This document shows positions 10,831-20,000 of a stretch of DNA of 64,000 nucleotides, in pieces. Each line of letters opens with the position of its first letter. Within the stretch, counting starts at the first letter, position 1. Origin of the DNA: an uncultured Massilia sp. GTDB taxonomy: Bacteria > Pseudomonadota > Gammaproteobacteria > Burkholderiales > Burkholderiaceae_D. Where the stretch lies: positions 1-64,000 of the forward strand of contig NZ_CAJYEB010000003.1 in NCBI RefSeq assembly GCF_913773735.1. The letters run 5' to 3'. The translations under genes were made by a program, and so were the position numbers. The notes beneath the pieces are model-generated. The model searched no databases and was not told the DNA's origin. It saw nothing but the letters and a program-made list of their open reading frames with translations.

Positions 10831-11877
10831 ATGATGCATCGCTACCTGTTCAGCCTATTGCTCGGCACCGCCGCCATCGCCCATGCCTACCCGCGTTCCG
10901 ACCTTCCCTCCGTCAAGTTCGAGCACAAGGATTGGGAACTGGTCTGCGACAACACGAGGACGTGCCGCGCCGCCGGCTATCGCAAGGAAACCGAGGACCC
11001 GGGGGCCAGCATCCTGTTGACGCGCCTGGCCGGCCCCAACCAGCCGGTACGTGTCGAGCTGCAGCTGGCCGACGATCCCGACCACCCGCCGCCCGCGAGC
11101 GTGCGGATGACGATCGGTGGACGCGCCGCGGGCGTCGTGCGCTTCGAGGGGGGCGCCAGCGTCGCGACCTTGTCCAGCGCCCAGGTACGCGCGCTGCTGC
11201 CGGCACTGCTGCAGGACGATCCCATCGTCTGGACCGCCGGCAAGCGCAGCTGGACGATTTCCACCGCAGGCGCGAATGCCGTGCTGTTGAAGATGGACGA
11301 TTTCCAGGGACGGGTCGATACGCCCGGCGCGCTGGTCCGCACCGGCGCCAAGGCGGAATCGTCGGTGCTGCCGCCGCTGCCGAAACCCGTCGTGCGCGCC
11401 ACCGCCGTCCCGAAGAGTCAGCCGCAACAGATCCACCTGGCGCCCGCGCAGGAGCGTCAACTCATCGCGGAATTGCGCAAGACGCTGTCGGAAGGCGATT
11501 GCGACCTGCTCGAGTCCGACGGCGACGAGCATGCGCCGTTCGACATCCGACCCCTGTCGAGCGACAAGCTGCTCGTGTCGCACCTGTGCTGGCGTGGCGC
11601 CTACAACACCGGTGACGGCTATTGGGTCACGGCGACGAAGCCGCCCTACTCGCCCGTGCTCGTGACGACATCGGCGACCGACTACAAGGACGGGACGATC
11701 GGCGCGACGCAGCGTGGCCGCGGCATCGGCGATTGCATGGCGGCGTCGAGCTGGGTATGGGATGGCCGGACGTTTTCGCAGACGCTGGAGCAGACCTCGG
11801 GCATGTGCCGCCAGATCGCCGCCGGCGGCGCCTGGGACCTGCCGACGCTGGTGGCCGACGTGCGCCGCCGCAACTAG
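10831..11877 (+). CDS. DUF1176 family secreted protein
   Basis: The 348-residue protein begins MMHRYLFSLLLGTAAIAHA, a good signal peptide with cleavage after AHA, so it is probably periplasmic. The mature part carries the DUF1176 pattern: an early WELVCDNTRTCRAAGY block with paired cysteines, and a C-terminal region with GIGDCMAASSWVWDGRTF and MCRQI. The frame extends upstream to 10747, but only the ATG at 10831 gives a signal peptide. The gene sits between two parS sites. The family's function is not established. Confidence 0.85.
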   Translation: MMHRYLFSLLLGTAAIAHAYPRSDLPSVKFEHKDWELVCDNTRTCRAAGYRKETEDPGASILLTRLAGPNQPVRVELQLADDPDHPPPASVRMTIGGRAAGVVRFEGGASVATLSSAQVRALLPALLQDDPIVWTAGKRSWTISTAGANAVLLKMDDFQGRVDTPGALVRTGAKAESSVLPPLPKPVVRATAVPKSQPQQIHLAPAQERQLIAELRKTLSEGDCDLLESDGDEHAPFDIRPLSSDKLLVSHLCWRGAYNTGDGYWVTATKPPYSPVLVTTSATDYKDGTIGATQRGRGIGDCMAASSWVWDGRTFSQTLEQTSGMCRQIAAGGAWDLPTLVADVRRRN

Positions 11878-11883
11878 TCGTGC

Positions 11884-11899
11884 TGTTTCACGTGAAACA
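11884..11899. promoter_or_regulatory. parS site (perfect palindrome)
   Basis: TGTTTCACGTGAAACA is an exact match to the 16-base parS consensus. It lies in the 23-base gap between two convergent genes, 1,167 bases from the first parS site. Confidence 0.96.
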
Positions 11900-11900
11900 G

Positions 11901-12671
11901 TTACCAGCCCAGATGGCGGAAGGTGTCCCAGGCAGTCTTGACGATGAGCAAGCTGACCACGACCAGGAACAGCTTGCGCACGAAACCGCTGCCGTGCTTC
12001 AAGGCCAGCCGGGTCCCCACCAGCGATCCGGCAACCTGGCAGACCGCCATCAGCGCGGCCAGTTGCCAGATCAGGTGGCCGCTGTAGCCGAACCAGAGCA
12101 AGGCCGAGACATTGCAGGCGACGTTCACGACCTTGGCCGCGGCAGAGGCGCTGAGGAAGTCGAAACCGAAGAAGCGGACAAACAGGAAGATCAGGAAGCT
12201 GCCGGTGCCGGGACCGAAGAAGCCATCGTAGAAACCGATCGCCGAGCCGACGCCGATGGCCAGCAGGCGCTCGGTATTTCCGCTGTGCAGCGGCGCATGG
12301 GTGGAACCCAGGTCCTTCTTCTTGAACGTGTAGATCGCCACCGCCAGCAGGATCAAGGGCAGCAGGCTGCGCACGAAATCGCCCGGGACGCGGGTCACGG
12401 TCCAGGCACCGACGAAGGACAGGGCGAACGCCGCAGCCGCGGCCGGCGCCGCCGTGCTCCAGGCGACCCGGACGCGACGCGCATACTTGACCGCCGCCAC
12501 GGTCGTCCCGCACATCGATGCCAGTTTATTCGTACCCAGCAAGGTCGCCGGCACTTCTTTTGGATACACCGCAAAGATCGCGGGAATCTGGATCAACCCT
12601 CCCCCACCGACGACAGCATCAACGAGACCGGCAACGAAGGCCGCGCAGGCCAGCAGGGTGAAATCGAACAT
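11901..12671 (-). CDS. TSUP family (TauE/SafE-like) membrane permease
   Basis: The 256-residue protein is hydrophobic throughout, with about eight predicted membrane helices and the glycine-rich opening typical of TSUP proteins (LVDAVVGGGGLIQIPAIF, residues about 17-34). A second repeat-like motif, GFYDGFFGPGTGSFL, is the hallmark of this family. Members export sulfite, sulfoacetate or related organic anions; the substrate cannot be read from the sequence. It stands alone on the minus strand next to a parS site. Confidence 0.88.
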   Translation of the reverse strand: MFDFTLLACAAFVAGLVDAVVGGGGLIQIPAIFAVYPKEVPATLLGTNKLASMCGTTVAAVKYARRVRVAWSTAAPAAAAAFALSFVGAWTVTRVPGDFVRSLLPLILLAVAIYTFKKKDLGSTHAPLHSGNTERLLAIGVGSAIGFYDGFFGPGTGSFLIFLFVRFFGFDFLSASAAAKVVNVACNVSALLWFGYSGHLIWQLAALMAVCQVAGSLVGTRLALKHGSGFVRKLFLVVVSLLIVKTAWDTFRHLGW

Positions 12672-12750
12672 GGGAAGCGGAGAGATCGGCGGGAAACCGA
12701 TATTTTAAAGTAAGCAACGCTTCCCGGCCGGCATCCGCTTTGCGGCCAGT

Positions 12751-13584
12751 TCAGGACGGCAGGTGCGCCTCGCCCAGGAATGCCAGCAGCAAGGCGTTCA
12801 CCTTCTCGTGCGCCGTCAGTTGCAGCCAGTGGTCCGCGCCACGGATGCGTTCGAACCGGAATTCGCCTTCCACGTAATGCGCCGAGTCGCGCATCTGCTT
12901 CTCGCCCATCGCCGGATCGCGGTCGCTCCAGATTCCCATCACCGGCACCTTGATGCGCGAGTAGGTTTGCGGCAGCACGAGGCCGGCATTGGCGCGGTAA
13001 TAATTCAGCGCGGCCGTCAACCGGCCCGGCGCCGACAGTTCGCGTTTCCAGTGATCGGCCTGCCCGGGCTCGTCGGTGAACTGGCGCAGCATGAACCAGT
13101 CGCCGGCGCGCAGCACCTGTTCGGCGATGACGGGCAGGATGAAACCCAGCACATACGTCATGCGCAGGTACTGGAAGGGACCGGACCGGGCGATCGCGAG
13201 CGGATGGCCGACCGACAACGCCACCAGGCGATGCACGCGTTGCGGCGCCAGCGTCGCCACCTGCCAGCCGATCAGGCTGCCCCAATCGTGGCCGACGATG
13301 CATGCCTTGTCGATGTGCAGCGCATCGAGCAGGCCGAGGACGTCGCCGCGCAATTTGTCCAGCGTGTAATCGGCAATACCGCCCGGCGCATCGCTGCGGC
13401 CGTAGCCGCGCAAATCCGGCGCCAGCACGCGATAACCGGCCCCCGCCAGCGCATCGACCTGCTTGCGCCAGACCTGGTGGGTGTCGGGAAATCCGTGCAA
13501 CAACAAGACGGCCGGACCGTGCCCGGTCGTGGTGACATGCATGCGTATGCCGTTTACGTCCAGCATCAGGGAGTCGTCGATCAC
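12751..13584 (-). CDS. Alpha/beta hydrolase, epoxide hydrolase / haloalkane dehalogenase type
   Basis: The 277-residue protein has the oxyanion HGFP motif (residues 30-33), a nucleophile elbow GHDWGS with Asp100 in place of serine, the acid region GIWSDRDPA and the catalytic histidine in GADHWLQL. An aspartate nucleophile points to soluble epoxide hydrolases or haloalkane/haloacetate dehalogenases rather than esterases. The substrate is unknown. It is the last gene before the origin-like region, transcribed away from it. Confidence 0.88.
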   Translation of the reverse strand: MIDDSLMLDVNGIRMHVTTTGHGPAVLLLHGFPDTHQVWRKQVDALAGAGYRVLAPDLRGYGRSDAPGGIADYTLDKLRGDVLGLLDALHIDKACIVGHDWGSLIGWQVATLAPQRVHRLVALSVGHPLAIARSGPFQYLRMTYVLGFILPVIAEQVLRAGDWFMLRQFTDEPGQADHWKRELSAPGRLTAALNYYRANAGLVLPQTYSRIKVPVMGIWSDRDPAMGEKQMRDSAHYVEGEFRFERIRGADHWLQLTAHEKVNALLLAFLGEAHLPS

Positions 13585-13720
13585 GTCCTGCCTCCGTTTC
13601 GTCAGCGCCGCACCGTGTTGTCGTCCTGCGAGCGTCCGCGATGGCGCTCGCGACCCATTCTACGCGCCTCTTGCCGCTGTCCACGCACCCGATCCTGGGC
13701 GATGACGGGCCTTGCCGGGC

Positions 13721-13920
13721 TGTGGATAAGCCTATGCATATCCACAGGTACGAAATGTGGGGAAACCCGGATATCTCGACGATCGAAAAATTTATTCATT
13801 TTTTCCACTAGGAACATACATGGAAAACCCACCGGCTTGCACGCATCGTAAACGCTTGATCTTGTGGAAAAAACCCAGCTTATCCACAGATGAGTACCAC
13901 CGTTAACTACTATCATCATT
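13721..13920 (+). repeat. Origin module 1 (four DnaA boxes plus triplet run)
   Basis: TGTGGATAA (13721), ATATCCACA (13738), TGTGGAAAA (13863) and TTATCCACA (13880) form two inverted pairs. After a 16-base gap comes AACTACTATCATCATT (13905-13920), whose complement reads GAT GAT in the 3'-to-5' direction, as in DnaA-trio elements. A conserved CGTAAACGCTTGATC block precedes the third box. Confidence 0.8.
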
Positions 13921-14160
13921 CTGTATACAAGCTTTTGGTTGTAAACCTGGCGCCGTGCGGCGCGCCGGCGTTCGCGCAAAAAAAAATCGACTCCGGCCCT
14001 GCCGACGTCGATGCGACGGGAACGACGTCGACCACGCCGGATAGCCTTGACGATCCGTCGCCAGGCCGGCACGACGAACGCGTCGACGGTCGCTTCGATG
14101 GCCACTTCGACTACGCCGTCCACCCTGGAAACATCTTTTCGACGCCATTTCCCGCACGCC

Positions 14161-14358
14161 TGTGGACAAACCCTTGCATATCCACAGCACGGTATGTGCG
14201 AAACCGGCCGAGTTGGCCACCGCCAATTTTTTGTCCAGTTTTGCTCCAAGCCGGATACAAGGCTTGTCCAGCCGCTTCGACACCACGTAAACCCTTGAGC
14301 TTGTGGAAAAAAATCGGTTTATCCACAGTTCAGGGCGCGTTTACTACCACTACTATCC
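14161..14358 (+). repeat. Origin module 2 (four DnaA boxes plus triplet run)
   Basis: TGTGGACAA (14161), ATATCCACA (14178), TGTGGAAAA (14302) and TTATCCACA (14319) keep offsets of 17, 141 and 158 bases, against 17, 142 and 159 in module 1. Twelve bases further lies TTTACTACCACTACTATCC (14340-14358). The conserved CGTAAACCCTTGAGC block is again in front of the third box. An AT-rich stretch (14372-14394) follows. Confidence 0.8.
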
Positions 14359-14763
14359 TTTCTTTCTATCCAAGTTAACTAATATAAAAAAAAGCGCTCG
14401 CTACGCTCGCGCCAGGACATCAACTCGACAAATACCCTAGCCGCAAAGCAAAGGCAGTCGGTTCGCAAAAAAAATCGTCTACAGGAACAAGGCCGATCTC
14501 AGGCCTGCATCCCCAGGCAGGCCAGTTCGACGCAAAAAAAAAGCGCCGCCACCGTCTGCGAACGGCAGCAAGCGTCAACACGGTGCAAACGCTCGACGGT
14601 CTACAGGAAAACGACGACGCCCACGTCCAGGCTGCAAAACAAGACAGCGTCATGCATGCCCCTGTCGTTCCGGCAAGGACAGCCGTAGCGACCGCTGCTG
14701 GCGGGATGGATGACCTGCCAGCCATGCTATGCAGGCAAGAAAAGACGCGCGGTCGGCAGCGTC

Positions 14764-14957
14764 TGTGGAAAAGCGCCTGCATATCCACAGGAGCAAGTGT
14801 GCAAAACCGGGCTGTTTTCTGGAAAACCGTTTTTTGTCCAACATCGGTCCCGCATCGATACAATGCTTTTCCAGCACTTCCGGCAACACGTAAACCGTTG
14901 ACGCTGTAGACAAATCCCGTCTTATCCACAGCAACATCGACGTTTACTATCACTACC
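14764..14957 (+). repeat. Origin module 3 (four DnaA boxes plus triplet run)
   Basis: TGTGGAAAA (14764), ATATCCACA (14781), the degenerate TGTAGACAA (14905) and TTATCCACA (14922) have offsets 17, 141 and 158, identical to module 2. Twelve bases on is TTTACTATCACTACC (14943-14957), then the most AT-rich stretch of the region (14958-14993), a plausible unwinding element. Confidence 0.8.
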
Positions 14958-15058
14958 AGTTTTTATATATACCTACGTTTACTAAAACAAAAAGACCGTG
15001 AACAAGGTGCACAAGCCTTGAAAAACGGTTTTCCAGACCATCCAGGACGATCGAACAC

Positions 15059-15874
15059 ATGCGACTAGGGATCATCAGCGCGTTGCACGAAGAACAGCAG
15101 GGGCTCGTGGAGGCCATGCAGAGGCCCTACAAGCTCATCCACGGCATGCGCGAGTACGTTGTCGGACACCTCTGGGAAATCGACGCTGTGTGCGTCCTAT
15201 CGCGTATTGGCAAGGTTGCTGCGGCAATGACAGCCACGACGCTTGTGGAGAAGTTCGGTGTTACCCACATCCTGTTTACGGGAGTCGCCGGTGCCGGCGA
15301 TGCGGCGATCCGTGTCGGCGACGTCGTCGTGGCCGAATCGCTGGTCCAGCACGACATGGATGCGACGCCGCTGTTTCCGCGCTACGAAGTGCCGTTGACG
15401 GGGCTGACGCACTTCCTGTCCGACCGCCGGATGGCCGTGCACCTGCTCGAGGCGGCGCAGCGTTTCCTGGCGCACGACTTCGCCGCGGCCATCGAGGCGC
15501 AGGAACGGGCCGCATTCGCCCTCCAGCAGCCGCGGGTGCACCGCGGGCTGGTCGCCAGTGCCGACGAGTTCGTGAAGGGCCGGGAGCGCGTACGGGCCCT
15601 CCACGCGGCCTTGCCGGGCCTGTTGGCGGTGGAGATGGAGGGCGCGGCGGTGGCGCAGGTGTGTTTCGAGCTCGGCATCCCGTTCGGCGTGATCCGGACG
15701 ATTTCCGACAATGCCAACGAAAACGCGGCCACGGATTTCATGCGCTTCGTGAAATCCGTGGCCGCGCGGTATGCGTTCCACATCGTCAGGCAGTTCTGCC
15801 TGGGGTGGCGGGACGGGCTGCCCGCCGCCGGTGCCGCCCCGGCTCAGGCCAGCAGGGACTCGGCCGGCACGTAG
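15059..15874 (+). CDS. mtnN: 5'-methylthioadenosine/S-adenosylhomocysteine nucleosidase
   Basis: Cleaves adenine from methylthioadenosine and S-adenosylhomocysteine, recycling by-products of methylation and polyamine synthesis. The 271-residue protein starts MRLGIISALHEEQQGL and has the nucleosidase blocks LFTGVAGAGDAAIRVGDVVV and VEMEGAAVAQVC, plus the catalytic aspartate in TISDNANENA. It is longer than the E. coli enzyme (232 residues) through a central insert and a C-terminal tail that overlaps the end of ald. It starts right after the origin-like region. A related nucleoside phosphorylase is the alternative. Confidence 0.85.
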   Translation: MRLGIISALHEEQQGLVEAMQRPYKLIHGMREYVVGHLWEIDAVCVLSRIGKVAAAMTATTLVEKFGVTHILFTGVAGAGDAAIRVGDVVVAESLVQHDMDATPLFPRYEVPLTGLTHFLSDRRMAVHLLEAAQRFLAHDFAAAIEAQERAAFALQQPRVHRGLVASADEFVKGRERVRALHAALPGLLAVEMEGAAVAQVCFELGIPFGVIRTISDNANENAATDFMRFVKSVAARYAFHIVRQFCLGWRDGLPAAGAAPAQASRDSAGT

Positions 15875-16959
15875 TCGTAGCCCAGCGCGCTGGCCACGGC
15901 CGCGTGGGTGACCTGCCCCGCGCAGACGTTCAGGCCGTTCCTGAGGTGCGGATCGTCGCGCAGGGCCTGGCGCCAGCCCTTGTCCGCCAGCGCGACGGCA
16001 TGGCCGATCGTCGCATTGTTCAGCGCGAAGGTCGACGTGCGCGCCACCGCGCCCGGCATGTTGGCCACGCAGTAGTGCACGACGCCGTCGACGACGAAGG
16101 TCGGATCGGCATGCGTGGTCGGATGCGAGGTATCGAAGCAGCCGCCCTGGTCGATCGCCACGTCGACCACCACCGCGCCCGGTTTCATGCGCGCCACCAT
16201 GGCCTTCGTCACCAGCCTGGGGGCTTGCGCGCCCGGTACCAGCACGCCGCCGATCACGAGGTCGGCCGACAGCACCGCTTCCTCGACCGCGTGGGCCGTC
16301 GAGAACAGCGTCGCGATGCGGTTGCCGTACACCAGGTCGAGCTGGCGCAGGCGGTCGACGTTCTTGTCGAGGACCGTCACGCGGGCGCCGATGCCGGCCG
16401 CCATCTGCAGCGCATTGGTGCCGACCACGCCGGCGCCCAGGATGACGACGTGGCCCGCCGCCACGCCCGGCACGCCGCCCAGCAGGACACCGGCGCCGCC
16501 CTTCGATTTTTCCAGGTGGCTGGCGCCGGCCTGGATGGCCATGCGGCCCGCCACCTCGCTCATCGGTGCCAGCAGCGGCAGCCCGCCGCCCGCGCCCGTG
16601 ATGGTCTCGTAGGCGATGCAGACGGCGCCGGACGCCAGCAGCGCCTTCGCCTGCTCCGGATCCGGCGCCAGGTGCAGGTAGGTGTACAGGATCTGTCCCG
16701 GGCGCAGCAGCGCGCATTCCTGCGGCTGCGGCTCCTTGACCTTCACGATCATGTCGGCGCGCGCGAAGATGTCCTGGGCCGAGGGGACGATCATGGCGCC
16801 GGCCGCCGCGTAGTCCGCATCGGCCAGGCCGATGCCCGCGCCCGCGCCGGCCTGCACCAGCACCTGGTGGCCATGCGCCGCCAGTTCGTGGACGCCGGGC
16901 GGGGTCAGCCCCACCCGGAATTCGTTGTTCTTGATTTCTTTGGGAACGCCTACCAGCAT
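15844..16959 (-). CDS. ald: Alanine dehydrogenase
   Basis: NAD-dependent oxidative deamination of L-alanine to pyruvate and ammonia. The 371-residue protein starts MLVGVPKEIKNNEFRVGLTP, has the catalytic lysine/histidine regions VKVKEPQ and YLHLAPD, and the NAD-binding loop GAGVVGTNA at about residues 175-183. A start four codons upstream (16971) is open, but GGAGG lies at the right distance from the ATG at 16959. Its 3' end overlaps the convergent mtnN by 31 bases. It lies downstream of putA, fitting amino-acid catabolism. Confidence 0.95.
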   Translation of the reverse strand: MLVGVPKEIKNNEFRVGLTPPGVHELAAHGHQVLVQAGAGAGIGLADADYAAAGAMIVPSAQDIFARADMIVKVKEPQPQECALLRPGQILYTYLHLAPDPEQAKALLASGAVCIAYETITGAGGGLPLLAPMSEVAGRMAIQAGASHLEKSKGGAGVLLGGVPGVAAGHVVILGAGVVGTNALQMAAGIGARVTVLDKNVDRLRQLDLVYGNRIATLFSTAHAVEEAVLSADLVIGGVLVPGAQAPRLVTKAMVARMKPGAVVVDVAIDQGGCFDTSHPTTHADPTFVVDGVVHYCVANMPGAVARTSTFALNNATIGHAVALADKGWRQALRDDPHLRNGLNVCAGQVTHAAVASALGYDYVPAESLLA

Positions 16960-17011
16960 GTCTGCCTCCATGTTGTAAAAGAACTACCGCACCACGCTTC
17001 TCCGACCAGTG

Positions 17012-17059
17012 AAAAAAAAAGCGTGCCGCAGCGCAGGACCAGCCTGCACCGCGGCACGC
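17012..17059 (-). terminator. Intrinsic terminator of putA
   Basis: On the minus strand a GC-rich stem of about 17 bp (17021-17037 with 17043-17059, two non-matching positions) is followed by nine T residues, a strong intrinsic terminator just after the putA stop. Confidence 0.88.
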
Positions 17060-17079
17060 CGCGTCTCGTTGCCTCCCGC

Positions 17080-20000
17080 TTATGCGCCGAGCGTCATCAG
17101 GCTGGCGTTGCCTCCCGCCGCCGTCGTGTTGACGCACAGCGCCCGCTCGGCCACCAGGCGCCACAGCGCGACCGGTGCGCCTTCCTGCGTGTCGACGATG
17201 CCGACGATGGCGCCCGGGCGCGCCGCCAGCGTGCGCTGCATGTCCGCCTTCAGGCCGGCATCGACCAGGGCCATGGCGATGTCGCAGCCGTCCAGCTGCG
17301 CCGCGTCGACGAAGCGCAGGCGCGCCGTGGCCGCGGCCGGCAGCGTCGTCAGCGCATGATCGCGCGCATCGGCAAGGACCAGCGCGTGGTTGCCGGTGGC
17401 GAACACGGCCGCCAGCTGGTTCAGCAGTGCCGGCACGCCGCCGGCCGCGCACAGCACGGCGCCGCGCGGGACGAAGGCGAGCTGGTTGCGCTCGCCGGTC
17501 GGGCCCGGCAGGTCGATGCGCACGCCTTCCAGCGAGGCCGCGCGATAGGCTTGCGCCAGCGTGGCCACGTTGCCGTGGCCGTTGGCGCGGGCCCAGTCGA
17601 GCAGCGCATCCAGGGCCGCGTCGGTACGCGGTGCGCGCGCCTGCAAGGGCTGTTGCCCGGCCTGCTGCTGCAGGCGCTTCAGGTACAGCGGGCCGCCGGC
17701 CTTGGGACCGGTGCCGGACTTGCCCTCGCCGCCGAACGGCTGCACGCCGACGACGGCGCCGACGATGTTGCGGTTCACGTAGATGTTGCCGACGTGGGCG
17801 CGCGAGGTGATGAAGTCGATGGTCTCGTCGATGCGCGAATGCACGCCCAGGGTCAGGCCGTAGCCGGTGGCATTGATCGCGTCGATCACCTGCGGCAGGT
17901 CGGCGCGGCGGTAGCGCACGATGTGCAGCACGGGGCCGAACACTTCGCGCGTCAGTTCGGCCAGCGCGCCGATCTCGAGCACGGTCGGCGGCACGAAGGT
18001 GCCCTGCGCCTGCAGCGTCTCCGGCAGGGCCAGCGAGAAGTGCTGCTTGGCCGTGGCCTTCATGCGCTCGATGTGGCCGAGCAGGTTCTGCCGGGCTTCG
18101 GCATCGATCACGGGACCGATGTCGGTCGCCAGGCGGTCCGGCACGCCCACGCGCAGTTCCTGCATCGCGCCCTTGAGCATCTTGATGGTCTTGTCGGCGA
18201 CGTCTTCCTGCAGGAACAGCACGCGCAGCGCCGAGCAGCGCTGGCCGGCGCTGTCGAAGGCCGACGACAGCACGTCCTGCACCACCTGTTCCGGCAGCGC
18301 CGAGGAATCGACGATCAGCGCGTTCTGGCCGCCGGTCTCGGCGATCAGCGGGATGTCGCAGCCTTCGCGCGCGCTGCGCTCGGCCAGCACGCGGTTGATC
18401 AGCTGCGCCACTTCGGTCGAACCGGTGAAGATCACGGCTTTCACGCGCGCGTCGCCGGTGAGCGCGGCGCCGACGGTCTCGCCGCGGCCCGGCAGCAGCT
18501 GCAGCACGCCGGCCGGCACGCCGGCGTCGTGGAACAGCTGGACGGCGCGGAAGGCGATCAGCGGCGTCTGCTCGGCCGGCTTGGCCAATACGGTATTGCC
18601 GGCGGCCAGCGCGGCCGCGACCTGGCCGGTGAAGATGGCCAGCGGGAAGTTCCACGGGCTGATGCAGGTCACCGGGCCCAGCGCGCGGGTGGCGTCGGCG
18701 GCGCGCACTTCGGCGGCGTAGTAGCGCAGGAAGTCGACGGCCTCGCGGATCTCGGCGATCGCGTTCGGCAGCGACTTGCCGGCTTCGCGCACGGCCAGTG
18801 CCATCAGCTCGATCATGTTGTGCTCGAACAGGTCGGCGGTGCGCGCCAGGATGTCGGCGCGGGCGGCGTTGCCCATGCCTTCCCAGGCCGGCAGCGCGTT
18901 CATGGCCGACTGCAGCGCCGTGTCGACGTCGCCCGTCGTGGCTTCCGTCACCTGGCCGACGATGTCGGCCGATTGCGCCGGATTCACGACATTGACGGCG
19001 CCGGCGGCTTCCAGCACGCCGTCCACGACCGGCGCGGCCAGGTAGTGGCGCGGCGTGGCCAGTTCCATGCCCAGCGCGGCCAGCACGTTCTCGTTGGCCA
19101 GGTCGAGGCCGGCGGAATTGCGGCGGCCATCCGGGAACAGGTCGCGCGGCAGCGGGATGCGCGGATGCGGCTGGCACCGCGCGGCGCGCGCCTGCGCGAA
19201 CGGGTCGGCCAGCAGGGAATCGATGGGGACGCTTTCGTCGACGATCTGGTTGACGAACGAGGTGTTGGCGCCGTTTTCCAGCAGGCGGCGCACCAGGTAG
19301 GCCAGCAGCGTCTCGTGCGAACCGACCGGCGCATAGATGCGGCAGGCCTTGCCGAGGTTGGCGGCGCCGACGACCTGGTCGTACAGCGTCTCGCCCATGC
19401 CGTGCAGGCACTGGAATTCGTAGTTGCTCACCTTGTCGGCCTGCGCCCAGGTGTAGATCACCGACAGCGTGTGGGCGTTGTGCGTGGCGAACTGGGCATA
19501 GATGACGTCGGTGGCGCCCAGCAGCTTGCGCGCGCAGGTGAGATAGGACACGTCGGTGTACACCTTACGCGTATAGACCGGGTAGCCCGGCAGGCCGTCG
19601 ACCTGGGCGCGCTTGATCTCGGCGTCCCAGTAGGCGCCCTTGACCAGGCGCACCATGAACTTGCGGCCGCTCCTGCGCGCCAGGTCGACCACGTAGTCGA
19701 TCACGAACGGGCAGCGCTTCTGGTAGGCCTGCACGACCAGGCCGATGCCTTCGAAGCCGGCCAGTTCCGGATCGAACGCCAGCGCTTCGAGCATGTCGAG
19801 CGAGATCTCGAGGCGGTCCGCTTCCTCGGCGTCGATGTTGATGCCGATGTCGTACTGCTTGGCCAGCAGCACGAGGCTGCGCACGCGCGGCAGCAATTCG
19901 CCCATCACGCGCGCGTACTGCGCGCGGCTGTAGCGCGGGTGCAGGGCCGACAGCTTGATCGAGATGCCCGGGCCGTCCTTGATGCCGCGGCCGTTCGACG

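Larger units (their letters stand above)
13585..15058. other. Candidate replication origin (oriC-like): three DnaA-box modules
   Basis: This 1.47 kb gap has no credible gene. It contains exact DnaA boxes at 13721, 13880, 14319 and 14922 and many one- or two-mismatch boxes, grouped in three related ~195-200 bp modules (listed separately), each ending in an AT-rich triplet run. The spacers (13921-14160 and 14359-14763) contain runs of eight or nine A bases next to CGC, and 14958-14993 is very AT-rich. The left flank carries parAB, parS, mnmG and the atp genes, all pointing away. dnaA itself is not in the window, so a DnaA-titrating or reactivating locus is the main alternative. Confidence 0.75.

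Noticed and set aside
13890-14378. Open frames inside the origin-like region
   Set aside because: They run through DnaA boxes and poly-A words, lack ribosome sites, and their sequence differs between the repeated modules.
13721-14957. CRISPR array or transposon as an explanation of the repeated modules
   Set aside because: Units are ~195-200 bp, diverged, unequally spaced and built of DnaA boxes, without short identical repeats, cas genes, terminal inverted repeats or transposase.
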